A DNA stretch of 64,000 nucleotides from DAHUXD01 sp963805495 (lineage in GTDB: Bacteria > Acidobacteriota > Thermoanaerobaculia > UBA5066 > Gp7-AA6). Location: assembly GCA_963805495.1 (NCBI GenBank), contig CAWDUQ010000004.1:744001-808000 (forward strand). The letters are read 5' to 3'. The notes under the pieces were generated by a model that saw only the letters and a program-made list of their open reading frames with translations, did no database searches and was not told the origin of the DNA. The first letter of the stretch is position 1; each line of letters opens with the position of its first letter. This document shows, piece after piece, positions 1 through 7,504 of the stretch. Position numbers and translations under genes: made by a program.

Positions 1-428
1 ACACGGCCGAGCGCGGCGGCGGCGCCTGGCGCAACGGGACGCGCCTCGCGGTCACGGGACGGCGCAGCCTCGAGGGAGCGTTCGTCGCCACGGGTTTTCC
101 GTTCCGCAACCGGCACAAGATCGACTCCTACCTCGCCCTCTTCAAGGCCGTCTTCTTCGACGCGCGCGCGATCCGGCGCGCGGGTTCGGCGGCCCTCGAC
201 CTGGCGTACGTCGCGGCCGGCGTGTTCGACGGGTTCTTCGAGTTTCGGCTCGCGCCGTGGGACGTCGCGGCGGGCGCCCTCCTGGTCGAGGAGGCGGGCG
301 GCGTACTCACGGATTTCGACGGCGGGAAGCGCTACCTCGAGCGGGGCAACGTCGTGGCCGGGCCGGCGGGCGTGGCCGAAGGCATCCGGCGAGCCGCCTC
401 CGGGATCGTCACCGAAGACACCCTCTAG
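1..428 (+). CDS. Inositol monophosphatase family protein, C-terminal part
   Basis: The reading frame is open from base 3 and ends at a TAG at 426-428, so the 5' end of the gene lies outside the window. The visible ~141 residues carry the C-terminal signature of the IMPase/SuhB fold: an RRAGSAALDLAYVAAG stretch, then FDGFFE, then LAPWDVAAGALLVEEAGG, which holds the metal-binding aspartate of the second IMPase motif. Family members hydrolyse inositol-1-phosphate or related sugar phosphates with Mg2+; SuhB can also act in rRNA antitermination. The N-terminal metal site is missing here, so the exact substrate cannot be judged. The next gene is convergent. Confidence 0.88.
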   Translation, partial: TAERGGGAWRNGTRLAVTGRRSLEGAFVATGFPFRNRHKIDSYLALFKAVFFDARAIRRAGSAALDLAYVAAGVFDGFFEFRLAPWDVAAGALLVEEAGGVLTDFDGGKRYLERGNVVAGPAGVAEGIRRAASGIVTEDTL

Positions 429-512
429 CCTTCGGAAGGGGCCCGCTCGAAGGCAACGGCCAGCCGGGAGGGAGCAGGACCTGGAAGGTGGCAACGCCGC
501 ACGCGCCGCGGC

Positions 513-1625
513 CTATGCTTCGTTCAGGCGGCGCAGATATTCGCGGTCGAACGCGGCGAGCAGGCTCTCCTCGCGCGAGTAGGGTCCCGGCGCGTAGGCC
601 CGCGAGGAGACGCCCCGCTGGGCGAGCTCGCACATGTGCCAGTCCTGGCGGTTCGTCGTGTCCCAGATCTCGACGCCGTCGGAGGGGTCGAAGCCGGGGG
701 CGGCGGCCGACTCCGGCGCGAAAAGGAACTCGCAGACGACCGCGGTCCGATCGGCGCGCACCGGAGCGAGCCTCGTCGCCATCGCGAAGTCGGGCTGGAT
801 GGTCAGCAGGAGCGACGGGAAGATCGAGTAGTAGTAGACCCTCTGGCGCTCCTCGTCCGGCAGGTCGGCCAACGGCGCCGCGCAGGGCCGGCCGCTCATG
901 GTCAGGCTGCCGCCCTTCTCGTTGATGAGCATGTAGCCGCCGAGGATCGGGCCATCGCGGAGGTCGTTGGCGCCGCTCCGATAGTGGGAGAGCTTCGCGA
1001 GCGCGGGATGGACCGGCGGGCAGTGATAACACTCCGAGAAGTTCTGGAAGATCAGCTTCCAGTTGGCCTGGACGTCGTACGCGATGCGCCGGGAGGTCGC
1101 GAGCTCCGACAGCCGCCAGGGCGCGAAGCGTCCGAGGAGAGGCCGCAGCACGTCTTCGAGCGGCTCGGGGCGCGGGGCGAGGTGGACGAAAACGAAGCCG
1201 CCCCGTTCTCCGGCCGACGCTTCCCGGAGCGGATGCGCGCTCCTGTCGAACCCCGGCACGTCGGCCATGTGCGGCGCGCCGAGGAGGGCACCATCGAGCC
1301 CGTAGGTCCACGCGTGGTACGGGCACTGGATCCCGGCGGCGAAGCGGCCGCTCTCGGTTTCGCAGAGGCGTGTCCCGCGGTGGCGGCAGACGTTGAAGAA
1401 GGCCCGCAGCCGCTCGTCCCGGCCACGCACGAGGATGAGGCTCTCCCCGGCGACCTCGCGGAGCGCGTAGTCCCCGGGCCGGGGGAGCGCGTCGGAACGG
1501 CCGGCGGCGATCCACGCTCGAGAGAAGAGGCGTTCCGTCTCCCGGGCGAACACCTCGGGCGAGGTGTAGTAGTGGCCGTCGAGCGTCGTCGCCGGCCCGG
1601 CAAGGGCGTGCCCCTGGAACTCCAC
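513..1625 (-). CDS. Rieske-type aromatic ring-hydroxylating oxygenase, alpha subunit
   Basis: This 370-residue protein has an N-terminal Rieske [2Fe-2S] domain with C80-x-H82 and C101-x2-H104. The catalytic domain has the mononuclear iron motif NWKLIFQNFSECYHCPPVHP (His201 and His206) and a later QDWHMCE segment supplying the usual aspartate ligand. This is the alpha-subunit plan of ring-hydroxylating oxygenases and choline or stachydrine-type monooxygenases. No beta subunit, ferredoxin or reductase gene is adjacent, so electrons must come from elsewhere, and the substrate is unknown. The GTG at 1623-1625 was chosen because upstream codons lack family similarity and a TAGGCT box lies 7 nt before it. 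Confidence 0.85.
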   Translation of the reverse strand: MEFQGHALAGPATTLDGHYYTSPEVFARETERLFSRAWIAAGRSDALPRPGDYALREVAGESLILVRGRDERLRAFFNVCRHRGTRLCETESGRFAAGIQCPYHAWTYGLDGALLGAPHMADVPGFDRSAHPLREASAGERGGFVFVHLAPRPEPLEDVLRPLLGRFAPWRLSELATSRRIAYDVQANWKLIFQNFSECYHCPPVHPALAKLSHYRSGANDLRDGPILGGYMLINEKGGSLTMSGRPCAAPLADLPDEERQRVYYYSIFPSLLLTIQPDFAMATRLAPVRADRTAVVCEFLFAPESAAAPGFDPSDGVEIWDTTNRQDWHMCELAQRGVSSRAYAPGPYSREESLLAAFDREYLRRLNEA

Positions 1626-1632
1626 CGGCCCC

Positions 1633-1638
1633 AGCCTA
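1633..1638 (-). promoter_or_regulatory. -10 box (TAGGCT) of a probable leaderless transcript
   Basis: TAGGCT on the reverse strand ends 7 nt before the GTG of the Rieske oxygenase gene. Transcription would start at or next to the start codon. No Shine-Dalgarno is present. Confidence 0.45.
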
Positions 1639-1710
1639 GCTCCCCGTCGCACGCCCGGCAAGGTAGACTCCGGCGCCGAAGGCGCGTTCGAACATCGACG
1701 AGGAGGAGAC

Positions 1711-2874
1711 ATGCGGCGACGCTTCACGCGGCGGGATTTCGTGCGGACGGGAGCGGCGGCAGGCATCGCGGCGGCGGCCCCGCGCGGGACCTTCGGGAAG
1801 GCGCCGGCGATCGTTCCCGGCGCGGCGGCGGAGCCGGTCGTCATCGCGTCGGCCAACGGCAACTGGTTCAAGAACGGCGGAACGCAGACCTGCGTCGAGA
1901 AAGCCTGGACGGGCATGACGGCGGGAACCGACCTGCTCGATGCCCTCATCGAGGGTGTCAACATCGTCGAGCTCGATCCCGAGGACTACAGCGTCGGCTA
2001 CGGCGGCGTGCCCAACGCCGACGGGGTCGTCCAGCTCGACTCCTGCTGCATGCACGGCCCGCTCCGGCGCGCCGGCGGCGTCGCGTCGCTCGAGGGCGTT
2101 CGGACGCCGTCGAAGGTGGCCCGCGAAGTGATGAACGCGACCGACCACCACCTCCTCGTCGGCAAGGGAGCGCAGACGTTCGCCCGCAACATGGGATTCA
2201 CGGTCGAGGACGACCTCAACACCCCGCTCTCGCGCAAACTGTGGCTCGAGTGGAAGCAGCGGACGGACCCGTCGCACTACCTGACGCCGAAGGAGCGCGA
2301 GATCGCCTCCGTCCGGGCGCGCCGGGAGATGGCCGCCGAGGGGCTGTTCCCCGCCTCGAAGATGTACGGAACCATCAACTGCAACGGCGTCAACGCGAAG
2401 GGCGAGATCTGCGGCGTGACGACGACCTCGGGGCTCTTCTTCAAGATCCCGGGACGCGTGGGCGACTCCCCGATCCTCGGCGCGGGCCTCTACGTCGACG
2501 GGCAGGTCGGCGCGGCGGGCTCGACCGGCCGGGGCGAGGCGAATCTCTACAACCTCTCCTCGTTCTTCATCGTCGAGTGCATGCGCCGCGGCATGCATCC
2601 CAAGGACGCCGGCATGGAGGCGCTGAAGCGCATCAAGGCGAACACGGTCGAGAAGCGCCTTCGCAAGAGCAACGGCGATCCCAACTTCAACGTCAACTTC
2701 TACGTCCTCAACGCGAAGGGCGAATTCGCCGGCGTCGCCATGTACGGCGAGAATCCGGACGACATCGGCTGGGCCGGGGGAAAGACGAAAGCCGTGCGTT
2801 ACGCCGTGTGCGACCGCAACGGACCGCGCTCGATTCCGGTGGAAGGCCTCCTGCCCGGCAACGCCAACGGCTGA
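1711..2874 (+). CDS. Tat-exported N4-glycosylasparaginase / Ntn-hydrolase
   Basis: The 387-residue protein begins with a twin-arginine signal (RRDFVRTGAAAG, residues 7-18), so it is probably exported folded. The body matches the glycosylasparaginase/isoaspartyl peptidase family of N-terminal nucleophile hydrolases. Thr221 in the GTINC motif is the expected autocleavage site and nucleophile, followed by PGRVGDSPILGAG, which matches the family's substrate loop. Such enzymes cleave the GlcNAc-Asn bond or related beta-aspartyl amides. A strong Shine-Dalgarno (GAGGAGGAG) sits just before the ATG, and a TAGACT -10 candidate lies at 1664-1669. The gene is divergent from the Rieske oxygenase. Exact substrate is not decidable. 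Confidence 0.87.
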   Translation: MRRRFTRRDFVRTGAAAGIAAAAPRGTFGKAPAIVPGAAAEPVVIASANGNWFKNGGTQTCVEKAWTGMTAGTDLLDALIEGVNIVELDPEDYSVGYGGVPNADGVVQLDSCCMHGPLRRAGGVASLEGVRTPSKVAREVMNATDHHLLVGKGAQTFARNMGFTVEDDLNTPLSRKLWLEWKQRTDPSHYLTPKEREIASVRARREMAAEGLFPASKMYGTINCNGVNAKGEICGVTTTSGLFFKIPGRVGDSPILGAGLYVDGQVGAAGSTGRGEANLYNLSSFFIVECMRRGMHPKDAGMEALKRIKANTVEKRLRKSNGDPNFNVNFYVLNAKGEFAGVAMYGENPDDIGWAGGKTKAVRYAVCDRNGPRSIPVEGLLPGNANG

Positions 2875-2913
2875 TCCCGGGCGCGCCCGCGGCGCGCGCA
2901 GCGACCGGGCTGC

Positions 2914-3465
2914 CTACTTCGGCAGGTACTCCGTCGGGATCGGATTGTCCTTCGTCTCGTCGGTCCAGATCGCGTTGGCGATCCACCAGCGCCTGCCGTC
3001 CCAGTACAGCTCGATCGAGTTGATGCCGCGCATGATGACCGGGCCGTCGACGGTCCGGCGCGACGCATAGGTGCTCCAGACGTGGGCGATCGGCCCGAAG
3101 CGCTGGGTGACGCGGTGGATCTCTTTCTCGAAGAAGCCCTGCGCCGTGAGGCTGGCGTCGGAACCGTCCACGAACTGCTGGTGCGTCGAGATCCGGGGCT
3201 GGATCCGGCCGTCCTTCCCGATGTCGACCGGCACGAAGCGCACGTCCGGGATGTAGAGCGTACGGTCCCGCGCCCAGTCGCGCGGCTGGCCCTTCGGCCC
3301 CGAAACCACCTCGTAGAAGGCACTGATCATTCCGTCGATCGTGCCGACGTCCTCGGGGCGTGGCGCGATGGTCGCGACGGCGACGCCGGGCCTTGCGGTC
3401 TGCGCGACGAGAGCCGCCGCGGCGAGCGAAGAGCACACCAGAACTGCCCAGGACTTGAGCTTCAT
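2914..3465 (-). CDS. Exported NTF2-like / SnoaL-fold protein
   Basis: This 183-residue protein has an N-terminal signal peptide (KLKSWAVLVCSSLAAAALVAQ). The rest fits the NTF2/SnoaL cone fold used by many small periplasmic proteins of unknown role, with a C-terminal WDGRRWWIANAIWTDE stretch typical of calcium/calmodulin-kinase-II-association-like domains. The ATG overlaps the stop of the upstream AmrB gene as ATGA and has an AGGAG ribosome site, so the two are cotranscribed and coupled. No catalytic residues can be assigned, and the function is unknown. Confidence 0.75.
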   Translation of the reverse strand: MKLKSWAVLVCSSLAAAALVAQTARPGVAVATIAPRPEDVGTIDGMISAFYEVVSGPKGQPRDWARDRTLYIPDVRFVPVDIGKDGRIQPRISTHQQFVDGSDASLTAQGFFEKEIHRVTQRFGPIAHVWSTYASRRTVDGPVIMRGINSIELYWDGRRWWIANAIWTDETKDNPIPTEYLPK

Positions 3466-4304
3466 GATTCTCCTCTCGACGGCTGACTGCCGGCCGATTC
3501 GACGACGACGCCCGCATACCCGACCACGCTCGAAGTATCGCCCGTTTCGTCGCCGCTGTCGCGCCGGGCGACGACCCGGGCCGGGCCGGCGCCGGCTGCG
3601 CGGGCTGCGAAGAGCAGGGTCGTCGCCGGAAGGACCCCGCACATCGAGATCCTCTCGGCCCTCACCGTCTGGAACAGGCCCTCGGCGTCGAGCCGTTCGA
3701 CGCACGCGAGCGCCATGTCGTCCTTGCCGCGACCGACGTCCCGGCTCTCGTAGTGGTTCATGTCGGACGAGGCGATGAGCAGCGGCGGCTCGGCCTCCTC
3801 CGCGCAGACGGCGGCGAGGGCCTCCCCGATCTCGCGGCACAGCGCCAGGCTGGGCTCGCCGACACAGATCGGAACGATCGCGACGTCGGGGCGCCGGACC
3901 TGGAGAAACGGGAGCTGCACTTCGAGCGAGTGCTCGCCGCGGTGGGCGACGGCGTCGGGTTCGAGGGCCGGCGCGAGCGTCCCGAGCCGCCGTGCCAGGT
4001 CACGATCGACGCGGACCTCGCCGAGCGGCGTGCGCCAGGCGCCGGACGGATCGACGGCCGCCGGACGGCCGAAGCCGGTGTGGTTGGGGCAGAGGATCAC
4101 GCAGGTCGGTGGAACCCGAAGCCGCGCGTAGACGGCGCCGGCCACGGGGCCCGAGTAGACGTACCCGGCGTGCGGCACGATGGCGCCGAAGGCGGGTGCC
4201 GGCGCCGCCTCGGGGGCCGCGAGGTACTGGAGGACGTCCCGGGTGAGCTCCTCCCGCCGGGCGTCGTAGAAGGTGCCGGCGAAGGCCGGAGGCCGCACGG
4301 GCAT
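3462..4304 (-). CDS. amrB: AmmeMemoRadiSam system protein B (MEMO1 family)
   Basis: The 280-residue protein spans a complete MEMO1-like domain. Seen in order are RPPAFAGTFY at the N-terminus, VPHAGYVYSGPVAG, CPNHTG, GEHSLEVQLPFLQ, SSDMNHYES and a final GDTSSVVGYAG. The histidines in these motifs line the site shared with class III extradiol dioxygenases. In many genomes MEMO is encoded beside an AMMECR1 protein and a radical SAM enzyme; neither is next to this copy. It overlaps the downstream NTF2-like gene by 4 bases. Biochemical role is still unknown for the family. Confidence 0.92.
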   Translation of the reverse strand: MPVRPPAFAGTFYDARREELTRDVLQYLAAPEAAPAPAFGAIVPHAGYVYSGPVAGAVYARLRVPPTCVILCPNHTGFGRPAAVDPSGAWRTPLGEVRVDRDLARRLGTLAPALEPDAVAHRGEHSLEVQLPFLQVRRPDVAIVPICVGEPSLALCREIGEALAAVCAEEAEPPLLIASSDMNHYESRDVGRGKDDMALACVERLDAEGLFQTVRAERISMCGVLPATTLLFAARAAGAGPARVVARRDSGDETGDTSSVVGYAGVVVESAGSQPSRGES

Positions 4305-4330
4305 GCGGCGATCCTACGCCTCGGAGTGGC

Positions 4331-5152
4331 TCAGTTGACGATCAGCGTGGCCTCGGCCGTCGCGCCGGCGAGCCCGGCCCGAATCGTGGCGGCCCCCGTC
4401 TTGTGGCCGGTCGCCACGCCGGCCGAATCGACCGAGGCGACGGCGGCATCGGAGGACTGGAAGACCCCGGAGACGTCCGGGATGGCCGTTCCGTCGGGCC
4501 CGAAGGCCGTGAGCTGGTAGTGCTGGGACTCTCCCACGTGGACGAGGGCGGTCAAAGGCCGGAGCTCCAGGCGGCCGATCGGGCGCACGCTGACGGTGAC
4601 GTCGCAGGCGCCCTGGACGTCCCCGATGCGGGCGACGATGTTGGTCGTGCCGGGCCCCACCGAGGTCACGACTCCCTTGTCCGAGACCGCCGCCACCTTC
4701 TCGTCCGCCGAGGACCACACGGGCACGAGAGTCAGGGCATTTTGCACCGAGTCACGGACCGTCCACGTCAGCGGGAGGGACGTACCGGCCGGCCCGACGA
4801 GCGCAAAGGCCGGCGCAGCGAACTCGATCGAGCTCACGTCGACGATCTCGACGGGGACCTGGGAGCTCACGCCTTCGAACGTGGCGGTCACGGACGCCTT
4901 CCCCGCCTTCTTGGCCACGACCCGCCCGCCCGCGTCGACTTCGGCGATGCCGGCATCCGACGAGCTCCACGACGGCGCTCCCGACTGGAGGAGCTCGCCC
5001 TTCGTGTCGAGGATCCGGGCCGACAGGCGCTGGGCGCGGCCGAGGCCGTAGATCTTGACGGTTTTCGGGGAAAGCTCGATCGTGGCCGGCTTTCGGGAGC
5101 AGGCGGCCGCGAGGAGAACCGCGGCGAACCCGACGGAGCGACGAAGACGCAT
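4331..5152 (-). CDS. Lipoprotein with three bacterial Ig-like (Big2) repeats
   Basis: The 273-residue product starts with a lipoprotein signal whose lipobox is LAAAC, cysteine at residue 18. It then has three tandem ~80-residue Ig-like repeats, each with the Big2 hallmark of a W/F-x-SSD core followed by A-x-V-[SD] and a G-x-[AG]-x-[IV] turn (for example WSSSDAGIAEVD, WSSADEKVAAVS and FQSSDAAVASVD). It is probably anchored to a membrane and may act in adhesion or as a structural spacer. A Shine-Dalgarno GGAGG precedes the ATG by 8 nt, and TATTCT further upstream is a plausible -10. Confidence 0.87.
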   Translation of the reverse strand: MRLRRSVGFAAVLLAAACSRKPATIELSPKTVKIYGLGRAQRLSARILDTKGELLQSGAPSWSSSDAGIAEVDAGGRVVAKKAGKASVTATFEGVSSQVPVEIVDVSSIEFAAPAFALVGPAGTSLPLTWTVRDSVQNALTLVPVWSSADEKVAAVSDKGVVTSVGPGTTNIVARIGDVQGACDVTVSVRPIGRLELRPLTALVHVGESQHYQLTAFGPDGTAIPDVSGVFQSSDAAVASVDSAGVATGHKTGAATIRAGLAGATAEATLIVN

Positions 5153-5201
5153 CGATTCACCTCCGAAGAATGATCATTTTCAGAATAGCACCAGGGCGCC
5201 T

Positions 5202-5270
5202 GGGGTCAGACTTGCATTTCGCGGCTTCGAAGCCTTCCTCCGGGGGTTCGCGAAATGCACGTCAGACACC
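5202..5270. repeat. Imperfect palindromic element with 22-bp arms
   Basis: Left arm 5202-5223 and right arm 5249-5270 pair at 19 of 22 positions; the inner 11 bases (TGCATTTCGCG) pair perfectly. The 25-base interior begins with GCTTCGAAGCC, so a second short palindrome (GGCTTCGAAGCC, 5223-5234) sits inside. The arms begin GGGGTCAGAC and GGTGTCTGAC when read inward. It lies between two reverse-strand genes. It resembles a REP-type or miniature transposon end pair; no transposase is nearby. Confidence 0.6.
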
Positions 5271-5282
5271 GTGAAACCTCGT

Positions 5283-5951
5283 TCACATCCAGCGCAGGAT
5301 CCTCCGCGCGCGGCGGGCGACGCGGTCGGGGTGCCGGATCGGGTCGTAGATCCGCGGGGAGGGGATGACGGCGGCGAGGGTCGCGGCCTCCTCCCGGGTC
5401 ACGTCGGCCGCCGCCTTGCCGAGGTAGTGCCGGGACGCCGCCTCGACGCCGAACGTGCGCGTGCCGAATTCGATGACGTTCAGGTAGAGCTCGAGGATCC
5501 GCTTCTTCGAGAGGCGCCGCTCGAGGCGTCGGGCGATGGCGAACTCGCGGAGCTTCCGCCAGGGTGTGCGCGCGGGCGAGAGGTACAGGTTCTTGGCGAG
5601 CTGCTGCGTGATCGTCGAGCCGCCAACTTTCAGGCCGCCCTTTTCCCAGTTCTTCTCGAGCGCGCCCCGCATCGCTTCCCAGTCGACGCCCGCGTGTTCC
5701 CAGAACCGCGCGTCCTCGGCGACGACGACCGCGCGCTGGATGTCGGGCGCGATCCGCGAAAGGGGCACGGGTCGCCAGTCGAGCCGGGAGCTCCGGCCCT
5801 CGCGTACGAGCCGGGCCTTGCGGCGTTCCATGAAGGCCGTCGTCTTCGGCCAGCCGGTGGCGAGCGGGGCGACATCGGGCAGGGTGGCCCAGAACAGGAC
5901 CGCCGCCGCGGCGAGCGCGGCGGCGGCGAAAAGGACGAGGCGCCGGATCAC
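5283..5951 (-). CDS. mtgA: Monofunctional biosynthetic peptidoglycan transglycosylase
   Basis: The 222-residue protein has one N-terminal membrane helix (residues ~4-24) and a single GT51 domain, the size normal for MtgA. Visible motifs are EDARFWEHAG with the catalytic glutamate (~residue 80), KVGGSTITQQLAKNLYLSP, the RRLSKKRILELYLNVIEFG block with the second catalytic glutamate, and EEAATLAAVIPSP. It polymerises lipid II into glycan strands on the periplasmic face. There is no transpeptidase domain. The start is a GTG with no clear Shine-Dalgarno. A bifunctional class A PBP is encoded elsewhere in the window. Confidence 0.94.
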   Translation of the reverse strand: MIRRLVLFAAAALAAAAVLFWATLPDVAPLATGWPKTTAFMERRKARLVREGRSSRLDWRPVPLSRIAPDIQRAVVVAEDARFWEHAGVDWEAMRGALEKNWEKGGLKVGGSTITQQLAKNLYLSPARTPWRKLREFAIARRLERRLSKKRILELYLNVIEFGTRTFGVEAASRHYLGKAAADVTREEAATLAAVIPSPRIYDPIRHPDRVARRARRILRWM

Positions 5952-5966
5952 GAGGCCCGGACGCGG

Positions 5967-6065
5967 TCAGATCTTGGCGGCGGCGATCGACCGGCGGAGT
6001 TTCCCGGCGTTCTCGGCCGCGCTCGACGCGCGGACGGGAGCCCGGACCGGTCCCTCGCTGTTCAT
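5967..6065 (-). CDS. Short coupled ORF repeating the C-terminus of lysine 6-aminotransferase
   Basis: A 32-codon frame starts at an ATG overlapping the stop of the aminotransferase gene (ATGA) and ends at 5967. Its last residues, GKLRRSIAAAKI, closely repeat the end of the aminotransferase, RKLRRSIAAVRS. At DNA level a 25-bp stretch is identical. It may be a translated micropeptide or simply the scar of a partial 3' duplication. I cannot tell which; the first 20 codons show no recognisable similarity. Confidence 0.3.
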   Translation of the reverse strand: MNSEGPVRAPVRASSAAENAGKLRRSIAAAKI

Positions 6066-6097
6066 GACCGCACGGCGGCGATCGACCGGCGGAGTTT
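5978..6097. repeat. Direct repeat pair, 25 bp, 95 bp apart
   Basis: Bases 5978-6002 and 6073-6097 are identical. The second copy is inside the 3' end of the lysine 6-aminotransferase gene and the first is just beyond its stop, in the same reading orientation. This suggests a local tandem duplication of the gene tail. Confidence 0.7.
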
Positions 6098-7405
6098 TCT
6101 GACTCCTTCGTCGGCTTCGTCCTTCGTCAGGACGAGGTGCGGCCGGAAGCGGATGGCGTTGGCGCCCGACGCCAGGCCCATCATCCCGTTCTCGAGGCAG
6201 GCCGCGAGCGTCCGGTCGCGCGTCTCCTTGTCCGGAAGGTCGAAGGCGATGAAGAGGCCGCGGCCGCGGACGTTCGTCATGACGCCGGGGAATTCCGCCG
6301 AGAGCTCGCTCAGGCGGCCCTGAAGGTACTCGCCCACGACCTTCGCGTTCTCGATCAGGTTGTCCTCGGCGATGATCTCGAGGTACTTCGAGCAGCGGAT
6401 CATGTCGACGAGGTTGCCGCCCCACGTCGAGTTGATGCGCGAGGAAACCTTGAAGACGTTGTCGGGGACCTCGTCGACGCGGTGGTTCGAGGCGAAGCCG
6501 CAGACCTGCGTCTTCTTGCCGAACGCGAACATGTCGGGCTCGACGCCCATTTGCTGCCAGCACCACATCGAGCCGGTCAGGCCGACGCCCGTCTGGACCT
6601 CGTCGAAGATCAGCAGGAAGTCGAGCTCGTCGGCCAGGCGGCGAAGACGGCGGAAGAGCTCCGGGCGGAAGTGGTTGTCGCCACCCTCGCCCTGGATGGG
6701 CTCGAGGATCAGGGCCGCGATCTCGTCGGGCGTCGCGGCCGCGGCGGCGCGGATCTCCCGCTCGACGGCCTCCTCGGCGGCGGCCACGTCGCGCATCACC
6801 GCCTCCGTGACCGGAAACGACAGGCGCGGGCACGAGAGCCGCGGCCAGTCGAACTTCGGGAAGTACCGGGTCTTGCGAGGGTCGGCGGTGTTCGTCAGCG
6901 AGAGCGAATACCCCGACCGGCCGTGGAAGGCGTTCTTGAAGTGGAGGATCCGCGTGCCCTTCTCGCCCTTGCCGCTGGCCAGGTTCCTGCGGACCTTCCA
7001 GTCGAACGCGGTCTTGAGCGTGTTTTCGATCGCGAGGGTGCCGCCCTCGACGAAGAACATGTGGTCCGCGTGCGAGGGCGGGATCGCCAGCGCCGAGAAG
7101 GTCTCGACGAAGCGGGCGAAATGCTCCGTGTAGATGTCGCTGGTGGAGGGCTTCGTCAGCGCGGCTTCCATGAGAGCCTCGCGGAACTCCGGGTCCTGCA
7201 TCTTCGGGTGGTTGTAGCCCACCGGGATCGTCGCGAAGCAGGAGAAGAAGTCGAGGATGGGCCGATCGCTCCGGGCGTCGTAGAGGTAGGAGCCGCGGCT
7301 GCGCTCCATGTCCATGACCACGTGGTAACCGTCGACCAGGATGTGACGGCCGAGGACGTCGAGGACGTTCTTCGGCGAGAGCTGCTCGCGGGTTACGGTC
7401 TGCAT
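6062..7405 (-). CDS. lat: L-lysine 6-aminotransferase
   Basis: This 447-residue class III PLP aminotransferase matches lysine epsilon-aminotransferase along its length. Features include the FFSCFATIPVGYNHPKM N-terminal block, FVEGGTLAIENTLKTAFDW, ILHFKNAFHGRSGYSLS, EPIQGEGGDNHF, the LIFDEVQTGVG PLP-pocket aspartate, and FAFGKKTQVCG with the Schiff-base lysine near residue 297. The enzyme moves the epsilon-amino group of lysine to 2-oxoglutarate, giving piperideine-6-carboxylate, an entry to alpha-aminoadipate. No partner dehydrogenase is adjacent. The ATG at 7403-7405 was preferred to one 24 nt upstream because GAGGAG lies at proper spacing before it. Confidence 0.92.
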   Translation of the reverse strand: MQTVTREQLSPKNVLDVLGRHILVDGYHVVMDMERSRGSYLYDARSDRPILDFFSCFATIPVGYNHPKMQDPEFREALMEAALTKPSTSDIYTEHFARFVETFSALAIPPSHADHMFFVEGGTLAIENTLKTAFDWKVRRNLASGKGEKGTRILHFKNAFHGRSGYSLSLTNTADPRKTRYFPKFDWPRLSCPRLSFPVTEAVMRDVAAAEEAVEREIRAAAAATPDEIAALILEPIQGEGGDNHFRPELFRRLRRLADELDFLLIFDEVQTGVGLTGSMWCWQQMGVEPDMFAFGKKTQVCGFASNHRVDEVPDNVFKVSSRINSTWGGNLVDMIRCSKYLEIIAEDNLIENAKVVGEYLQGRLSELSAEFPGVMTNVRGRGLFIAFDLPDKETRDRTLAACLENGMMGLASGANAIRFRPHLVLTKDEADEGVRKLRRSIAAVRS

Positions 7406-7504
7406 GGTGGAGCTCCTCAGCAGGCGCAAAAGGGCAAAAACAGCGGGTCGCGGAGAGGGAACGCTAGCAGGAGGGCGAGGGGGGCGTCAACCCTGGGCGG
7501 GAGG

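Noticed and set aside
5213..5259. The 5.2 kb palindrome as an intrinsic terminator for the lipoprotein gene
   Set aside because: It lies upstream of that gene's start, not downstream of its stop, and has no T-run after the stem.
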